From Typha latifolia (lineage: Eukaryota > Streptophyta > Magnoliopsida > Poales > Typhaceae): 64,000 bases of DNA. The position numbers and the translations under genes were made by a program. The notes beneath the pieces are model-generated. The model was given only the letters and a program-made list of their open reading frames with translations. It had not been told where the DNA came from and did no database searches. How positions within the stretch are numbered: the first letter of the stretch is position 1; each line of letters starts with the position of its first letter. The stretch covers positions 9,970,046-10,034,045 of the forward strand of contig CM034104.1 of the NCBI GenBank assembly GCA_019914945.1. Direction: 5' to 3'. Shown here piece by piece: positions 1-10,759 of this stretch.

Positions 1-758
1 ATAACACTTTTTGAGCATGTGGTGTTCACTAGTACTCGAAGAATTTTTTTGCTCAATAGACCCAATCAAGTGGATCACCCCCGTTAAATTAAGGAAAGTT
101 GAGGCAAACGATTCCACCTTAGATGCCTGGTTCCTCTTTGTCCTCTAGTTGGAATGCCCTTCGCCCTCTATGGTTCACCCCAGCATCTCTAGGATGAGGT
201 CTTTGAGGCTCTAGTTCATCAAGTTTAGCCCACATGGCATCCTCCTCTTGGCAAGGAAGTACCGATGCTTGGTTGTAGTTAAATGCTGACGGCAATTTGG
301 TTTGCCTTTCATGTGACGTGGGCAGCAAGGACCCTCTACTTTTGGCCACCCATGAAGCCCCCATAGTCTTCCTTAGGTCTAGTATGGACTGGTGGTGGAG
401 GTAGAGTCCTTTGACGAGGGGTGGGTCCATCGATGGTGCAACCATGAGAGTGGGAAGCTTGGTTGCCGCCATATTCCTTGGTGCACCCATGAAGACTTTA
501 GTCATCACTTCCACTTGTATGGCTTGCTACGTCTTCATCATGTCCGCGAACACCTTAATCAAATCTAAGTTCATGGAAGAAGACAAGAGAGAAGCCCTTG
601 CCAATATGCTGGGGTTCAACTCAGATCATGTTGACTCGGTTCGATTCGGTCCTAACCAAATCTGTGGCCTCTCCTTTGACTAAGGTGCCTTCATGGGGTC
701 TCGACGCCATAGATATAGTTGTTGGCATGGTATTTGAGGAACGATGACTTTGATACCA
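1..758 (-). mobile_element. Decayed Ty3-type retrotransposon 5' region (gag fragment plus primer-binding site)
   Basis: On the minus strand an open stretch (514 down to 119, 131 codons) encodes a hydrophilic, proline-rich segment like the N-terminal part of plant Ty3 gag proteins, with no catalytic motif. Just upstream on that strand, at about 740-755, is a degenerate primer-binding site (reads TGGTATCAAAG on the minus strand, complementary to the initiator-tRNA-Met 3' end), the position expected between LTR and gag. The plus-strand open frame 411-683 is a shadow. The element runs off the left edge and no pol is visible. The family call rests on gag position and the PBS, so it is moderate. 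Confidence 0.5.
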
Positions 759-1975
759 ATTGTTTTGACTCGATCTTGACTACTAATTGGAGTTCGGGTG
801 CAAGAAGATAGTCGGCGCAGTTGGAGGAGAATATTTGCTAGATATTCATTCATCAGGAGAAAATTATAACACTAGATGGGTTCATTACATTGCCACTTAA
901 TCTACGATTTTGTAATCACACTCTTCTCAGATACGAACCATAGTTAGGGCTAAGACTGACGAAGTTCCATTGGATGTGTTGGTCGATCAGGTGTGGTGCG
1001 GTTTGGTGGATCGGCTTGAGGTTCTAGTGGGGCCCAAGAGTTTGGACATGGGTAATGGAGTTAGGGCAGATTTGGGATGTGGTATGGTGGTCTAGGAAAG
1101 GGGTGATGGCAAGTTTTGGTGGAGAAGTCATGGTTAATGTTTAGGGACCGTTGATACCATTATAACGGTGTTTAAGGGTAGATCTGGATCAATGATGAGA
1201 TCTGGATTTCGATAGAGTTTGTGATGTGGTGGCTATGGAGGAAGGTTCACAGGGTGTCTAAGATGTTCTAGGGTAAGTGAGGGGTGGTGGAATGAAGATG
1301 AGAGATTAGGAATAAATGTGAAGGCGATTGTGGGGTGGGGTGACTCAATGGTGGTGCTCAGTGTGGCGATGATGGTGGAGATGGAGGTCTGGACGTGAAT
1401 GCTTCTTGGTTCGGTGGTGGTGCTCGATGTGGTGATGATGGAGGTCTAGACGCGAATGCTTCTTGGTAGGGTTTGCACGTGATAAAAGTTGAAGGAATAG
1501 AGGGGAGAAGGTGGTTGGTGCCCAAGGAAGATGGGAGGTCTGATGGAGGAAGGGAGAGAGGAATCGGCGAGCAACAGTGGCTTGTGGCTAAGGTTGAAAA
1601 AGGTGGGAGGGAGTGCCTAGGTCAAGAGAGGAGAAGAGAGATAGAGAAACTTGATCAATTCATCAAAAACATGACAAATCCAAGTTGCCCTCCACAATTT
1701 ATATTGGAGGCTAACTAGTCAATTCAAACCATAATTATTAACAAACCATAATTATTAACCAAACCACATGAAGTCCAACGTTAAACCAACTTGACTAACA
1801 TAAGTTAAAAAATAACTTAAACTAAGTATTAAAATTAACCCTCTAACTAGATTAGTGACTCAAGCCATAAGCTTAATGTCTCATACTATGAGACTAATAT
1901 CCAGACAAAACTTCATGGATTATAGATTCACGTGCCATAATCAAGTGGTGAGAAAGTCGAACTTTCTTCCTTGAC
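759..1975 (-). repeat. LTR-like region next to the primer-binding site (boundaries approximate)
   Basis: This lies directly upstream (minus strand) of the PBS near 745. Read on the minus strand it has the layout of the other LTRs here: a short segment resembling the 'leader' motif at about 1700, then a pyrimidine-rich stretch at 1470-1640. It contains an imperfect tandem duplication (about 1350-1410 and 1415-1467) sharing the ends gtggtgctc and gcttcttggt. The small plus-strand open frame 1473-1718 lies in the purine-rich complement and is not a gene. The outer LTR end was not identified. Confidence 0.4.
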
Positions 1976-2389
1976 ATCACAAGTGGTGAGAAAAACTCTC
2001 AAGTGGCTCTTATACTCATGTTTTTGGAATAGGATCCATATATATTTCTTTTTCTTTAATCTTATCTTCCGTTTTGCATGTTTCTGGTTTTCCATATAAT
2101 CTTATAGCTGTTAGTAACTTGACTAAGATCATCAATTGTAGCATGACATTCTTCCCTTCTCACTGTGTATTCTAGGACTTAATGACTGGGAGGATGATTG
2201 GTGGGGGTCGTGAAGCTCAAGGAGTATACCTTCTCTCTTCAAGTCAAACACATCCTCTCTTTAAGTACTTAAAATCACGTTCTCTTTTCTTAATTCTACT
2301 TTCATATGTGAGACTAGTCATCTTGCAAAACAATGTCATAGTAAGTTAATTTCCTTCAAGTTAAAGTTTTCCTGGAGTGTCGATCTTGT

Positions 2390-4569
2390 CCGTACCGATG
2401 TTTGGGACAGGCTCCTGTCGTTTCTAGATCTTGTTATGTTTACTTCGAATTAGTTGGATATATCTTTTGAAATCTAGGTCTGAAGTACCTAGGATCTTTC
2501 AAGTTTTTCACTACATGATTAAGATCCAGTTTGGTAAGAGAATGAACTCTTAGAACTGATAATGCTAGTGAATATTTATCTCATGACATGACCACATACT
2601 TGCAGGATAACGGTATTGAACTTCAACTCTTTTTCCCTTACACTTGCCAACAAAATAGCGTTGCTAAGAAATGAAATAACCTCTTGAAGTTGCTCGTTCT
2701 TTTCGTTTAGTTATGCATGTTCTTAAACAATTCTGGTCGGATGTCATTCTAACGGCTTGCTATTTGATAAATCGGATGCCTTCTCGAGTTTTTCAAGGAG
2801 AATCTCCTTTCTCAAAAATTTGTTTCCAAATGAATATGTAGTGTTTGTTAATACCTCCTGTATATGGATGTGTAGTGTTTGTTCATAATTCCAATTCTAA
2901 TAAAGATAAACTTGATCTTCGCTCGATTAAATGTGCTCTCAAGATATTCTGTAAGACAAAAGGGATATAATTAAATGTCATGACCCCAGTAGTGGGAGAA
3001 CAGTTATATGCATAAATGTTACATTTCATATAGAATGTCCCTTATTTTTCTAAAGGACAGAAGACTTGTGATCCAATCTTTCTTCAGAGGGAGTATACCT
3101 ATGAAGCTAGTAGGCCACAACTTAGTTTACCTTCCATAGATCATGTTGATTCTCTTGACGGAAGAAATGGAATTGAAAATGAGATTGACTGAAACTTTAA
3201 TGTTGATTCTCTTGATGGTAGATATAAAGCCCATTTGGTTCAAAGCCTTTACTGAAACTCATGAGTTGACTATACTGAGACTTTTGCACTGGGTGAAAAA
3301 ATGAAATCTATTCGTGTTGTGCTTTCTATCGTAGCAAATGATAGATGACCACTTCATCAACTAGATATAATGAATGTATTTTTGAATGAAGAACTCCAAA
3401 TGTCTCATCCTCCTGGATTTATTAGTCAGGGAGAAAAAAGTAGGATATGCAAATTGAAGAAAGCAATATATGGGTTAAAGCAATCACCAAGGACATGGTT
3501 TGAGAATTTTAGCAAAGCATTAACATCATTTGGTTTTAAGAAATGCATAACTATTCTGTGTTTGTGAAGAGAAGAAATGAAGGTGTCACTACTTTGCTAG
3601 TTTATGCTAATCATATTATTATTACAGGAAATGATATTGAATCTATTTCACAAATGAAAAGACATCGTGGAGAATTTTTTTGATGTCAAAGACTTGGGAG
3701 AGTTGAAGTATTTTCTTGGTATAGAAGTTATTGGCTCAAGAGTTGAAGTATTTTCTTGGTATAGAAGTTATTGGCTAAAAGAAAGGTATTTTCATCTGTC
3801 AAATAAAGTATGTTCTAGACTTTTTAAAAGAGACAGGCAAGTTGGTGCTCGTCCAATAAAATTATTATCTACGGAGGACAATCACAATTTGAGAATTGAT
3901 TGACGTGAGATCCTTGACGAACCTTGGCATTATTGAAGATTAATTGACAAGTTGATATATCTAACAATTACTTGTTTATGCACTCTCCTAGAGTTCCTCG
4001 TATGGATGCTGTTTACATGATACTTCACTTTTGAAGGAAACTCCAGAGAAAGGATTGTTGTTTGCGTCTAACAATCATGTAGATGTTTATGCCATTTCTG
4101 ATGCTGATTAGGCTGGTTGTCCTAGTGATCGTTGATTAATCACAGAATATTGTTCCTTTCTAGGTGTCTAGTCACATTCAAGAGCAAAAAACAAAATATT
4201 GTTGCTCGATCAATTAAATGCAGAAGCTAAGTATAGAGCTATGGCTCAGGTTGCATGTGGATTAATATGGTCGAAAAAAATTATGATTGAACATGGATTC
4301 TCTATAACAAGACCAATAAAGATGTTTTGTGATAATCAAGTTGCTATTCACATGCAAATAATTCAGTTTTTCATGAGAAGACTAAGCATATTGAAATTGA
4401 TTGTCATTTTGTTCAAGAAAAAGTAATCAACAAAAATATTTGTACTCCTTATTCGAAAAGCGAAGATCAACTTGCAGAAATACTCACCAAATCTATATGT
4501 TAAAAGAAAATCAAAGGTATAACTGACCAGCTTGGCATGATCAATATCTATGCTCAAGCTTGAGGGGAG
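2390..4569 (+). pseudogene. Ty1/copia polyprotein remnant (integrase, reverse transcriptase, RNase H)
   Basis: Translating across several frames gives copia pol pieces in the correct order. An integrase part at about 2580-2830 includes the conserved 'DNGIE' and 'NRMPSR' motifs. The reverse transcriptase at about 3370-3780 includes 'KKAIYGLKQSPRTW'. The RNase H at about 4199-4370 includes 'AEAKYRAMA' and a 'DNQVAI' block. The tail at 4440-4560 carries the usual 'DQLGMINIYA' end. Stops and frameshifts break every domain, the RT active-site block is degraded (the region around 3600 reads LVYANHI where an aspartate pair is expected) and no gag was found. A polypurine tract (ttgaggggag) directly precedes the LTR. 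This is a dead copy. Confidence 0.85.
3700..3780 (+). repeat. 40-bp tandem duplication inside the copia RT remnant
   Basis: The segment starting agttgaagta at 3701 is repeated at 3741 with a 40-bp period and only one or two differences near the ends. It disrupts the RT reading frame and looks like a recent slippage or repair event in an already dead element. Confidence 0.85.
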
Positions 4570-4756
4570 TGTTGTAAAACTTTAATGTAAAGGCATTCTG
4601 TGAATAGGGGTACGTATTTTATTCATATTTTTGTGTATATGGAGAAGAGAATGATAAATAGAAGGTGGATTTTTTTCTTTCCCAAACCTAGTCTCTTCCC
4701 TTTCATCTTCTTCCTCTTTCAAATCCTAGTTAAGTTAGTAGATGGATTCTGCAACA
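4570..4756 (+). repeat. 3' LTR of the copia remnant
   Basis: It begins TGTTGTAAAA directly after the purine tract ending ggggag, the canonical copia PPT/LTR junction. A plausible end is TTCTGCAACA at 4756, giving about 187 bp with TG...CA ends. No matching 5' LTR was seen upstream, so the right end is inferred from the CA terminus alone. Confidence 0.6.
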
Positions 4757-7700
4757 AGAAGAGATGAATGAGTTGAAGAGAAAATAAATGCAGTCAAAGT
4801 TCCTAAGTGAGAGCCGGCCGGTGATGATCTCTAATACATAGAACGAGTTTCTCATCCAATATGTCAAGTCTCAGTTGGAAATTTTCGCAACTAGAATGGG
4901 GAATATCAATCTCAGTTGAATGAATTCTGCAATTCTCTTGAAATCATTCTACTGTAGAAGGATAACTAGCCCAGTTCTTAATGAATGAGAAGATAAAAAT
5001 GAAGAAATTGAGACTGGTACACATATAAGTGAACACATTTCTTTTGCAGAATAATGTCCATATGTTGACACCATAAGCATTACGTGCACCTCCAAACATG
5101 GAATTTTGTTGCATCATTCATTAGCACGCAGATCAAGAATATGATTGTTGATTTTAAAAATAGAGGATATAAGAGAATATTCATGCAGATATTGCTTTCC
5201 TGGTTCCATAATGACTATTTCATCGAATACATCCTTAATCATCCTAATCAATTAGTGAAAAACAAAATACTGCAATGACGCTTCGCTGGATAACTCATTA
5301 TTATATCACCTTGCACTGTGTACATGATAATTAAATTAGCCATTGCGTGCTGCTATAATAATTGGGAGGCTACTACTATTCTCTAATATGCATGTCTTAG
5401 ACTTCTTTCTTATTGCCATTAATATGTTATATTAGGAAGAATTTAGAGCTAATGGTTTCAGAAAGAAAACAAGTCAATCAGTTAACGTAGGCAGTACTCA
5501 GAACTGTCCATTTTCTCTAGGAAATGAGTCGTGATTTGAGTGGAATTAAGTAATGTGGTATTCACATAAACAATGTACAAGACCTGTTATATTGCATCTT
5601 TTTATTTCATGTGGCTATTGTAAGCAAATTATAATCCAGTGTTTAAGTAATTCATGGATTATAGATATGTCGTAACATACTTCATAATCTCCTTAATAAA
5701 CTGTATCACAGTTAACTAGTTCTATCTTTATCAATAGCAGGTTTCTCTGATTAGGCTGAACTAGATAATACCAACTTCTTGTCCAAGGTTATGAAATGTG
5801 CTCTTCCTAAGTTATCAAATAACTATTAAATTACCAAATAACTGTCATACATATTTGCATAAGTAACAGAAACACACACAAATTAGTATATGTATATATA
5901 TGTATATTATATGTGTATGATTCTCTAAGAAAAAGTTTCATATATATGTTTATCCAAATATATACTTATCTTTAAGATGAACGTCAAGCTCAAAAAAAGG
6001 AGGACCAAAAAAAAATTGGTAAATTGACTTTGTCATGAAATCTAGCATTAACCAATTAAAGATTAATAGATGACTGTTTAAATTTTGCGACCTTTTCTCT
6101 AATGAAATTGGAAAGAAGAGAATATTAACAAAAGAAGAACATGGGTGAAGACTCAGGTTCGTAAATTGGTAGATAAGTATATTAAAACCAACTTACTAAA
6201 CTGTAAATTTCCCTAAATGCCCGTGACATACAATTACACTAACAAGAAAAATAGAAAGTTTAGCTATAATATTAGATGACTAATAAAGTGTTTCTCATAT
6301 ATATCTTATTGTCTTAGCTAATTTGACTTCTTATAATATCATAGAAGATTTTGAAGGAGGCCATGAGGAAGTGGAGATGATGCAATTCATAGCTATATTA
6401 TCTTTGATTATTCACTGTCCTCTCTTATTGAGATGATTTACTGCATATTCTTGTATTAATTAAATGGCAAGACTTTCCCTCTTAGTCTACATGATAATAA
6501 GTACTATCTAAAATTTTCTCTTGCCTAATATGAGTATGTAGTGCACCTTCATAAGCATCATCATTGATGAATTCAAATTTAAGAACAAATAAGAAATATA
6601 TAACTTAGGCTTTTAACACTACAGATATGTAGACTAAAGCCATTTGACTTTTAGTTCCATCAGCAATTCCTTCAGAGAGATAAATGCAAAGTTTCTGATT
6701 GACTAATGAATACAACTACTTATCATGGTCAAACATTTCACAAGGTGAATAATAGAGAATCTATCTAGTCATGCAGTTACCAACCATAAGCATGTGAGAA
6801 ATAGTGCTTGCTAGCTAGCTACCTAACAAAGCATCGCATATCCTGAAATCTCATGGATGTACAATGTAAACATTACAAATGACCATGCACTGCAATCAAA
6901 TCCTATTTGAAGCATGTACAAGTAGTGTAGAATAATCCGTCGACATGATATAAGTTGCACATTGGTAATAAATTATACAAATTATGATCCATCAAAATGA
7001 ACTAAGTTGCTCATCGCATGTACTTTTCTAATAGTCTAGCCCAGTGTACTTGATCCTATTACAAAAGTTTGTCACTTTTCTCTTATATTATAGTCTTGAC
7101 TTCCTAGGCACATTGGGTTAGTTATCCTACTTCACTAGGATAACTACATTTCTTCTCAAATTCCTCTCACCAGTCTTTTATAGGGAGTCGAAAAGAGAGA
7201 GAATGTGCGAAAAATAGTATAAAATGTAGGAATTAATAATTTTGTCACCAAGAATGCTAATTAACTCCACAGTATCAAACATATTTTCTATCGCTGAGTC
7301 ACACATTCTCGAATGAAGAGACAAGGAGGAAACAAGTTAAAGAAAAGAAAAAGAAAAAGAAGGAAACACTACAGAGAAAGAAGACTAGCAGACGAGCAAA
7401 CTGTTAGTCCAAGCGTTTGCAAATAGTGGACACAAAGGCTTCTCCAGAAGAGGAGACTTGCTGAGCCTGAGGAGAAGATATTAAAAGAGGAAACTAAAGG
7501 AAGACAAAGGAAATCCCATCACAAGAAAAAGGGAGACATTTAGGCCAATATTTTGCAATCCACAAAGTGCGTCGAGTAGTCACACTCAGTGTTGCATTCG
7601 TGCAAGACAAGGGATTTATTTATCTACAGCTGAGTAATCACTTTGGCTTTTATTATACGTACATATACAATAGTAACCAATAAAAACTATGGGGCCAAGT

Positions 7701-7980
7701 AGATTGATGCATATCTAATGCATCGATCTTCCATGAATGTTTATAAAGTGATCATGCATGCATGTTAAGGAAAAAAAAGAAGATATATTAAAAAGGAAGT
7801 GTTCATGCACCATGTATGGCAGAATCCATACCCAAATAATTAAACCCCCTCCATTGGGAGAAGGAGACATGGTCTTATGGCAATGCCCAAGTAGGGAACC
7901 CACCTTTCTCCTTAAATGGATATGGCCTGAGTTACCATTAGTAGTAGCAATAGTTGCTAACTGTTACAGCCAGCAAGCGG
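4757..7980. other. AT-rich intergenic DNA without a supported gene
   Basis: I see only short open frames without recognisable domains, for example 5084-5278. There is a small (TA/TG)-rich microsatellite at about 5880-5975 and A/G-rich stretches at 7320-7520. No RNA gene or coding domain could be supported. Confidence 0.6.
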
Positions 7981-7985
7981 CACTA

Positions 7986-7990
<5 letters not shown>

Positions 7991-8070
<80 letters not shown>
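7991..8070. repeat. (AG)40 microsatellite
   Basis: Eighty bases of uninterrupted AG dinucleotide repeat, about 500 bp beyond the stop codon of the minus-strand BOP gene. The long open frames that cross it on both strands (Arg-Glu or Leu-Ser repeats) are artefacts of the repeat. Its lack of interruptions suggests a young and probably length-variable locus. Confidence 0.98.
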
Positions 8071-8072
<2 letters not shown>

Positions 8073-8570
8073 CACAAGATAAATTTTGTCCATCATATAG
8101 CCAAGATAATAGCAAGAAAAACAAAAGAGGTGACAAGCCAAGAGAGGTGAAAAGATTGACCTGCATCTCCTCCATCACTTAAAGCTTAGCTAGATTCTTC
8201 TTGTCTCCCGCTTCAAATCCCCCACGTGCTTGCTTGTGCCACCCCTTGACTCAGTTCTCCCCAGAAGTACCGTAAACCCCACCCAAAATGATCAAGAAAA
8301 AAGGAAAGAAGAAAGGAAAAAAGAAGAAGGACAATTAATTAAGCCATCATCATGCATCTCCATATATTTCAATTCATTAGCTCATTAGAGCTTGCTTCCA
8401 TGCTTCTTTGCCTTGTCTTTGCCCTTCGTTTTTGCTAGCGTCCCTATATAAATAATCACAAGTGGTACTACTATATTAGCTAGACAAAAAAAGTTATAAT
8501 AATGTGAATTAGATATATCGAAGCTAGACACAAGTATATAAGGAAGACATTCTTATAGCTTACAATGCTG
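8071..8570. other. 3' flank of the BOP gene
   Basis: Sequence between the microsatellite and the BOP stop codon. It probably contains the 3' UTR of the minus-strand gene, but I could not place a poly(A) site with confidence. A G-box-like core (cacgtg) occurs near 8223. No open frame here looks coding. Confidence 0.5.
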
Positions 8571-10434
8571 TTATGGGAAGTCATGAGAAGAGTACATGGA
8601 TGAAAGACCAATGCCACCTCCTCCTGGGGACCTACTGCTACTCCCATCTAACTGCGCAGCCATTCCAAGGTTCAAATACACCATTCTTGAATCCAAGCTA
8701 AGGTTCACCATGCTACTGCTTGTGTTATTGCTATTACAATTGCTCGATTCTGGCGGGTAGATCATCTGTGTGTTGTTTGCGCCGCCTACTGCGACGCTGT
8801 TAGCCTCCTCGCGCGACATGACCATGGCAGCCGACTGGACGAGCTCGAGGCAGAGTCGGAGCTTGTTCGGCTCGATGTGAGATAACCCCGGGACGGCGCC
8901 TTTGAAGAGGAAATCGGAGGTGAGGGTGCGGAGGATGTCGAGCGGGGTGACGCCGTCCACGGTCTGGACGTTGGGGTCGGCGTGGTGGTCGAGGAGGACG
9001 GCCACCATGTCGGGGCAGACCATCTCCGCCGCCACGTGGAGCGGGGTCTTCCCTGCGGGGCCCGCGGGGTAATTGACGTCGGCTGCGCCGAGCTCGAGGA
9101 GCGCCTTGACGACCTCCCGGCTGCAGTTCTCGACGGCGTAGTGGAGGGCGAGGGCGTCGTCGAGGTTGAGCCCCTCGCCCATCACCATCAGCTTGACGAG
9201 CTCCACGTCGGAGGAGTCCAGGGCGCGCCGCATCCGCCGGATTTTGTGGTGGTCGTCTAGGTCCGCGGAGGAGGGGCCGACGTCGATCTGGTGGTTGTGG
9301 TGGTGGTGGTGGTGGTGGCCGAGGAAGGAAGAGGAGCGGCGGGAGAAGGAGGATTTGAGCCGGAGCTCCTCGATCTTGGCGACTACGTCGATCGGCAGAT
9401 GCTTCGCGAGGACCTCCGGCGGGAGCCCCGACTTGGCGACGAGGTGGGAGCAGGTGGTCCAGAGCTGGTGCATGTCTTGCTTCCTCGACGCCATCAGAAC
9501 CTTCATCACATCCTCTATCGATGCCTTCTCCACCATGCTCACCAGTTGCTTCTGCACAGCAAAATTAAGAATATTCGACTTGATTCCTCGCATAAAATAT
9601 TGACATAGTAGACCGAAAGAAAAAGGTATGCACCCAATTCAAGAAATTGGGAATGCTGCATGAAATAGACATGGATCCTTCTTCTCCTTATTAATTTAGG
9701 GGAAAGCAAAGCCCTAACTTAGCATTAGAAAAGAAAAAACGAAAAAAATAATCCAAGCTCGTGAGTACTGTGATCGAGTTTCTTGAAAGGGACTAGCTCC
9801 CTCTCCAAGTCCAAAACTGTAGCTCTTTGCTGTTCGCAACAGTAGGGAGGAAGGAAGAAGAGATCAAAGAAGCGAAAGAGGAATCTCTGACCAGCCCCCA
9901 AAAAGAGACAGCTAGCTAGATCTGAGCTACAAGGATAAGAAGGGCATGCACCTGTGTGAGAACGGCGAGCTGCTCGACGCCGAAGGACCGTGCAGCGGCC
10001 AGGGTATCGAGCGCGAGGTCGACGGCGGCGGAGCAGTGCGAATGCCAGCACCCCCGCTCGCCGCAGTTGGGCCTGGGCTCGTGCTTCTGCGGCACGACGG
10101 ACACCTGGCCGCTGTAAAGAAACTGGAGCAGGAGCAAAAACACCTCGTAGCTAACAGAGTTCACCGGGATTACCACCGACGACGACGTCGAAGAGCTCGC
10201 CGATCGAGGGGACGACGAGGGGGAATGCAGCCCAGCGTGGAGAAGAACTAGCCCTGGCGGCGGCTGGTCGGGCCCGCAGAAGAACTTGCGGAAGAAGAGG
10301 CTGCGTGCCGCGAGGATGCAGCGATGTGCGTGAACCAGACGCCCCTCGACGCTGAACGCCACGTCGCTGAACGCCTGGCCGTTAATCAGGAGGTTGAGGT
10401 AGTCCAGAGACAGAGACTTGAGAGACTCCTCCAT
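8571..10434 (-). CDS. BOP: BLADE-ON-PETIOLE/NPR5-like BTB-ankyrin transcriptional co-regulator, two exons
   Basis: Exon 1 is 10434-9952 (161 codons) and exon 2 is 9551-8571 (326 codons plus stop), giving 487 aa, close to the 467 and 491 aa of Arabidopsis BOP1 and BOP2. The start is the second ATG of the frame (MEESLKSLSL), the conserved BOP N-terminus; an in-frame ATG seven codons earlier is unlikely. Domains: BTB/POZ about 20-115, an NPR-type C2HC zinc finger (Cys124, Cys129, His131, Cys134), a DUF3420-like helical linker about 162-230, ankyrin repeats about 265-375, and a C-terminal tail with the conserved 'MVYLNLGM' block (450-457). A His run (240-246) lies in the variable linker. From family knowledge, BOP proteins lack DNA-binding domains, partner TGA bZIP factors and act as CUL3 adaptors controlling leaf, boundary and inflorescence patterning. 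No stop or frameshift is present, so it looks functional. Confidence 0.96.
9552..9951 (-). other. Single BOP intron (400 bp)
   Basis: On the minus strand the donor is CACACAG|GTGCATGC and the acceptor is GCTGTGCAG|AAGCAA. Splicing joins '...AVLTQ' to 'KQLVSMVEKA', restoring the continuous sequence known from BOP proteins. The intron is AT-rich compared with the exons and is phase 0. One intron at this site is typical of BOP genes. Confidence 0.93.
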
Positions 10435-10722
10435 CCTTCCTTTACCTCCCTTCAAAATTCCTCTTTCCCTTTTGCTCCAAGAAGCAGTACACTTAGTTGG
10501 CTGTTGGGAAAAAAAATATAAAAAAATAAAACAAAGAGAAAGAGAGTGGAGTTTGAGTCAGGGAGATGGCAGGCTTCTCATGATCTTTTTCCTCTCCCTT
10601 TCCCCTCACTGCTGTGCTTCTCTTCTCCTGTGGTTGTGGTTGTGGTTGGGGTTGGGGTTGGGGTTGTGGTTGTGGTTGTGGCTGTGGTGGTGTTGGTAAG
10701 TAATAGGGGAAGAGGAAGAGCA
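10435..10722 (-). other. Predicted 5' untranslated leader of BOP
   Basis: This is the interval between the start codon and a transcription start estimated about 25-30 bp downstream of the TATA box. On the transcript strand it is rich in C and CT, with a CCAACC/CCACAA repeat tract (10630-10696) and a CT-rich part at 10525-10560. The start site is inferred, so the outer end is approximate. Confidence 0.55.
10630..10696. repeat. GT-rich hexamer tract (tgtggt / tggggt) in the BOP leader
   Basis: On the plus strand this is an imperfect hexamer array: tgtggt units, then three consecutive ttgggg units (10647-10664), then more tgtggt. The plus (template) strand has enough G runs for a G-quadruplex and the transcript strand is CCCCAA-rich. 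The open frames across it (Pro-Gln or Gly-Leu/Trp repeats) are shadows. Confidence 0.9.
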
Positions 10723-10747
10723 AAATGGGTGGATGACAGGATGAGGC

Positions 10748-10756
10748 ATTTATATA
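10748..10756 (-). promoter_or_regulatory. TATA box of the BOP gene
   Basis: Reads TATATAAAT on the minus strand, about 315 bp upstream of the BOP start codon and in a suitable place to give a leader of roughly 290 nt. It is the best TATA match close to the gene. The assignment rests on motif and position only. Confidence 0.65.
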
Positions 10757-10759
10757 ACT

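Noticed and set aside
411..683. Plus-strand 90-codon frame as a gene
   Set aside because: It overlaps the minus-strand gag fragment, has no recognisable domain and sits next to a PBS that sets the element's orientation to minus.
7758..8178. Arg-Glu-repeat and Ser-Leu-repeat open frames
   Set aside because: They exist only because an (AG)n repeat has no stop codons in any frame.
8982..9608. Three long plus-strand open frames (8982-9260, 9166-9603, 9291-9608)
   Set aside because: They are antisense shadows of the GC-rich BOP exon 2, with no domain of their own.
9946..10251. Plus-strand open frame over BOP exon 1, and the minus-strand frame 10051-9725 reading through the intron
   Set aside because: The first is an antisense shadow. 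The second is an off-frame reading across exon 1 and the intron.
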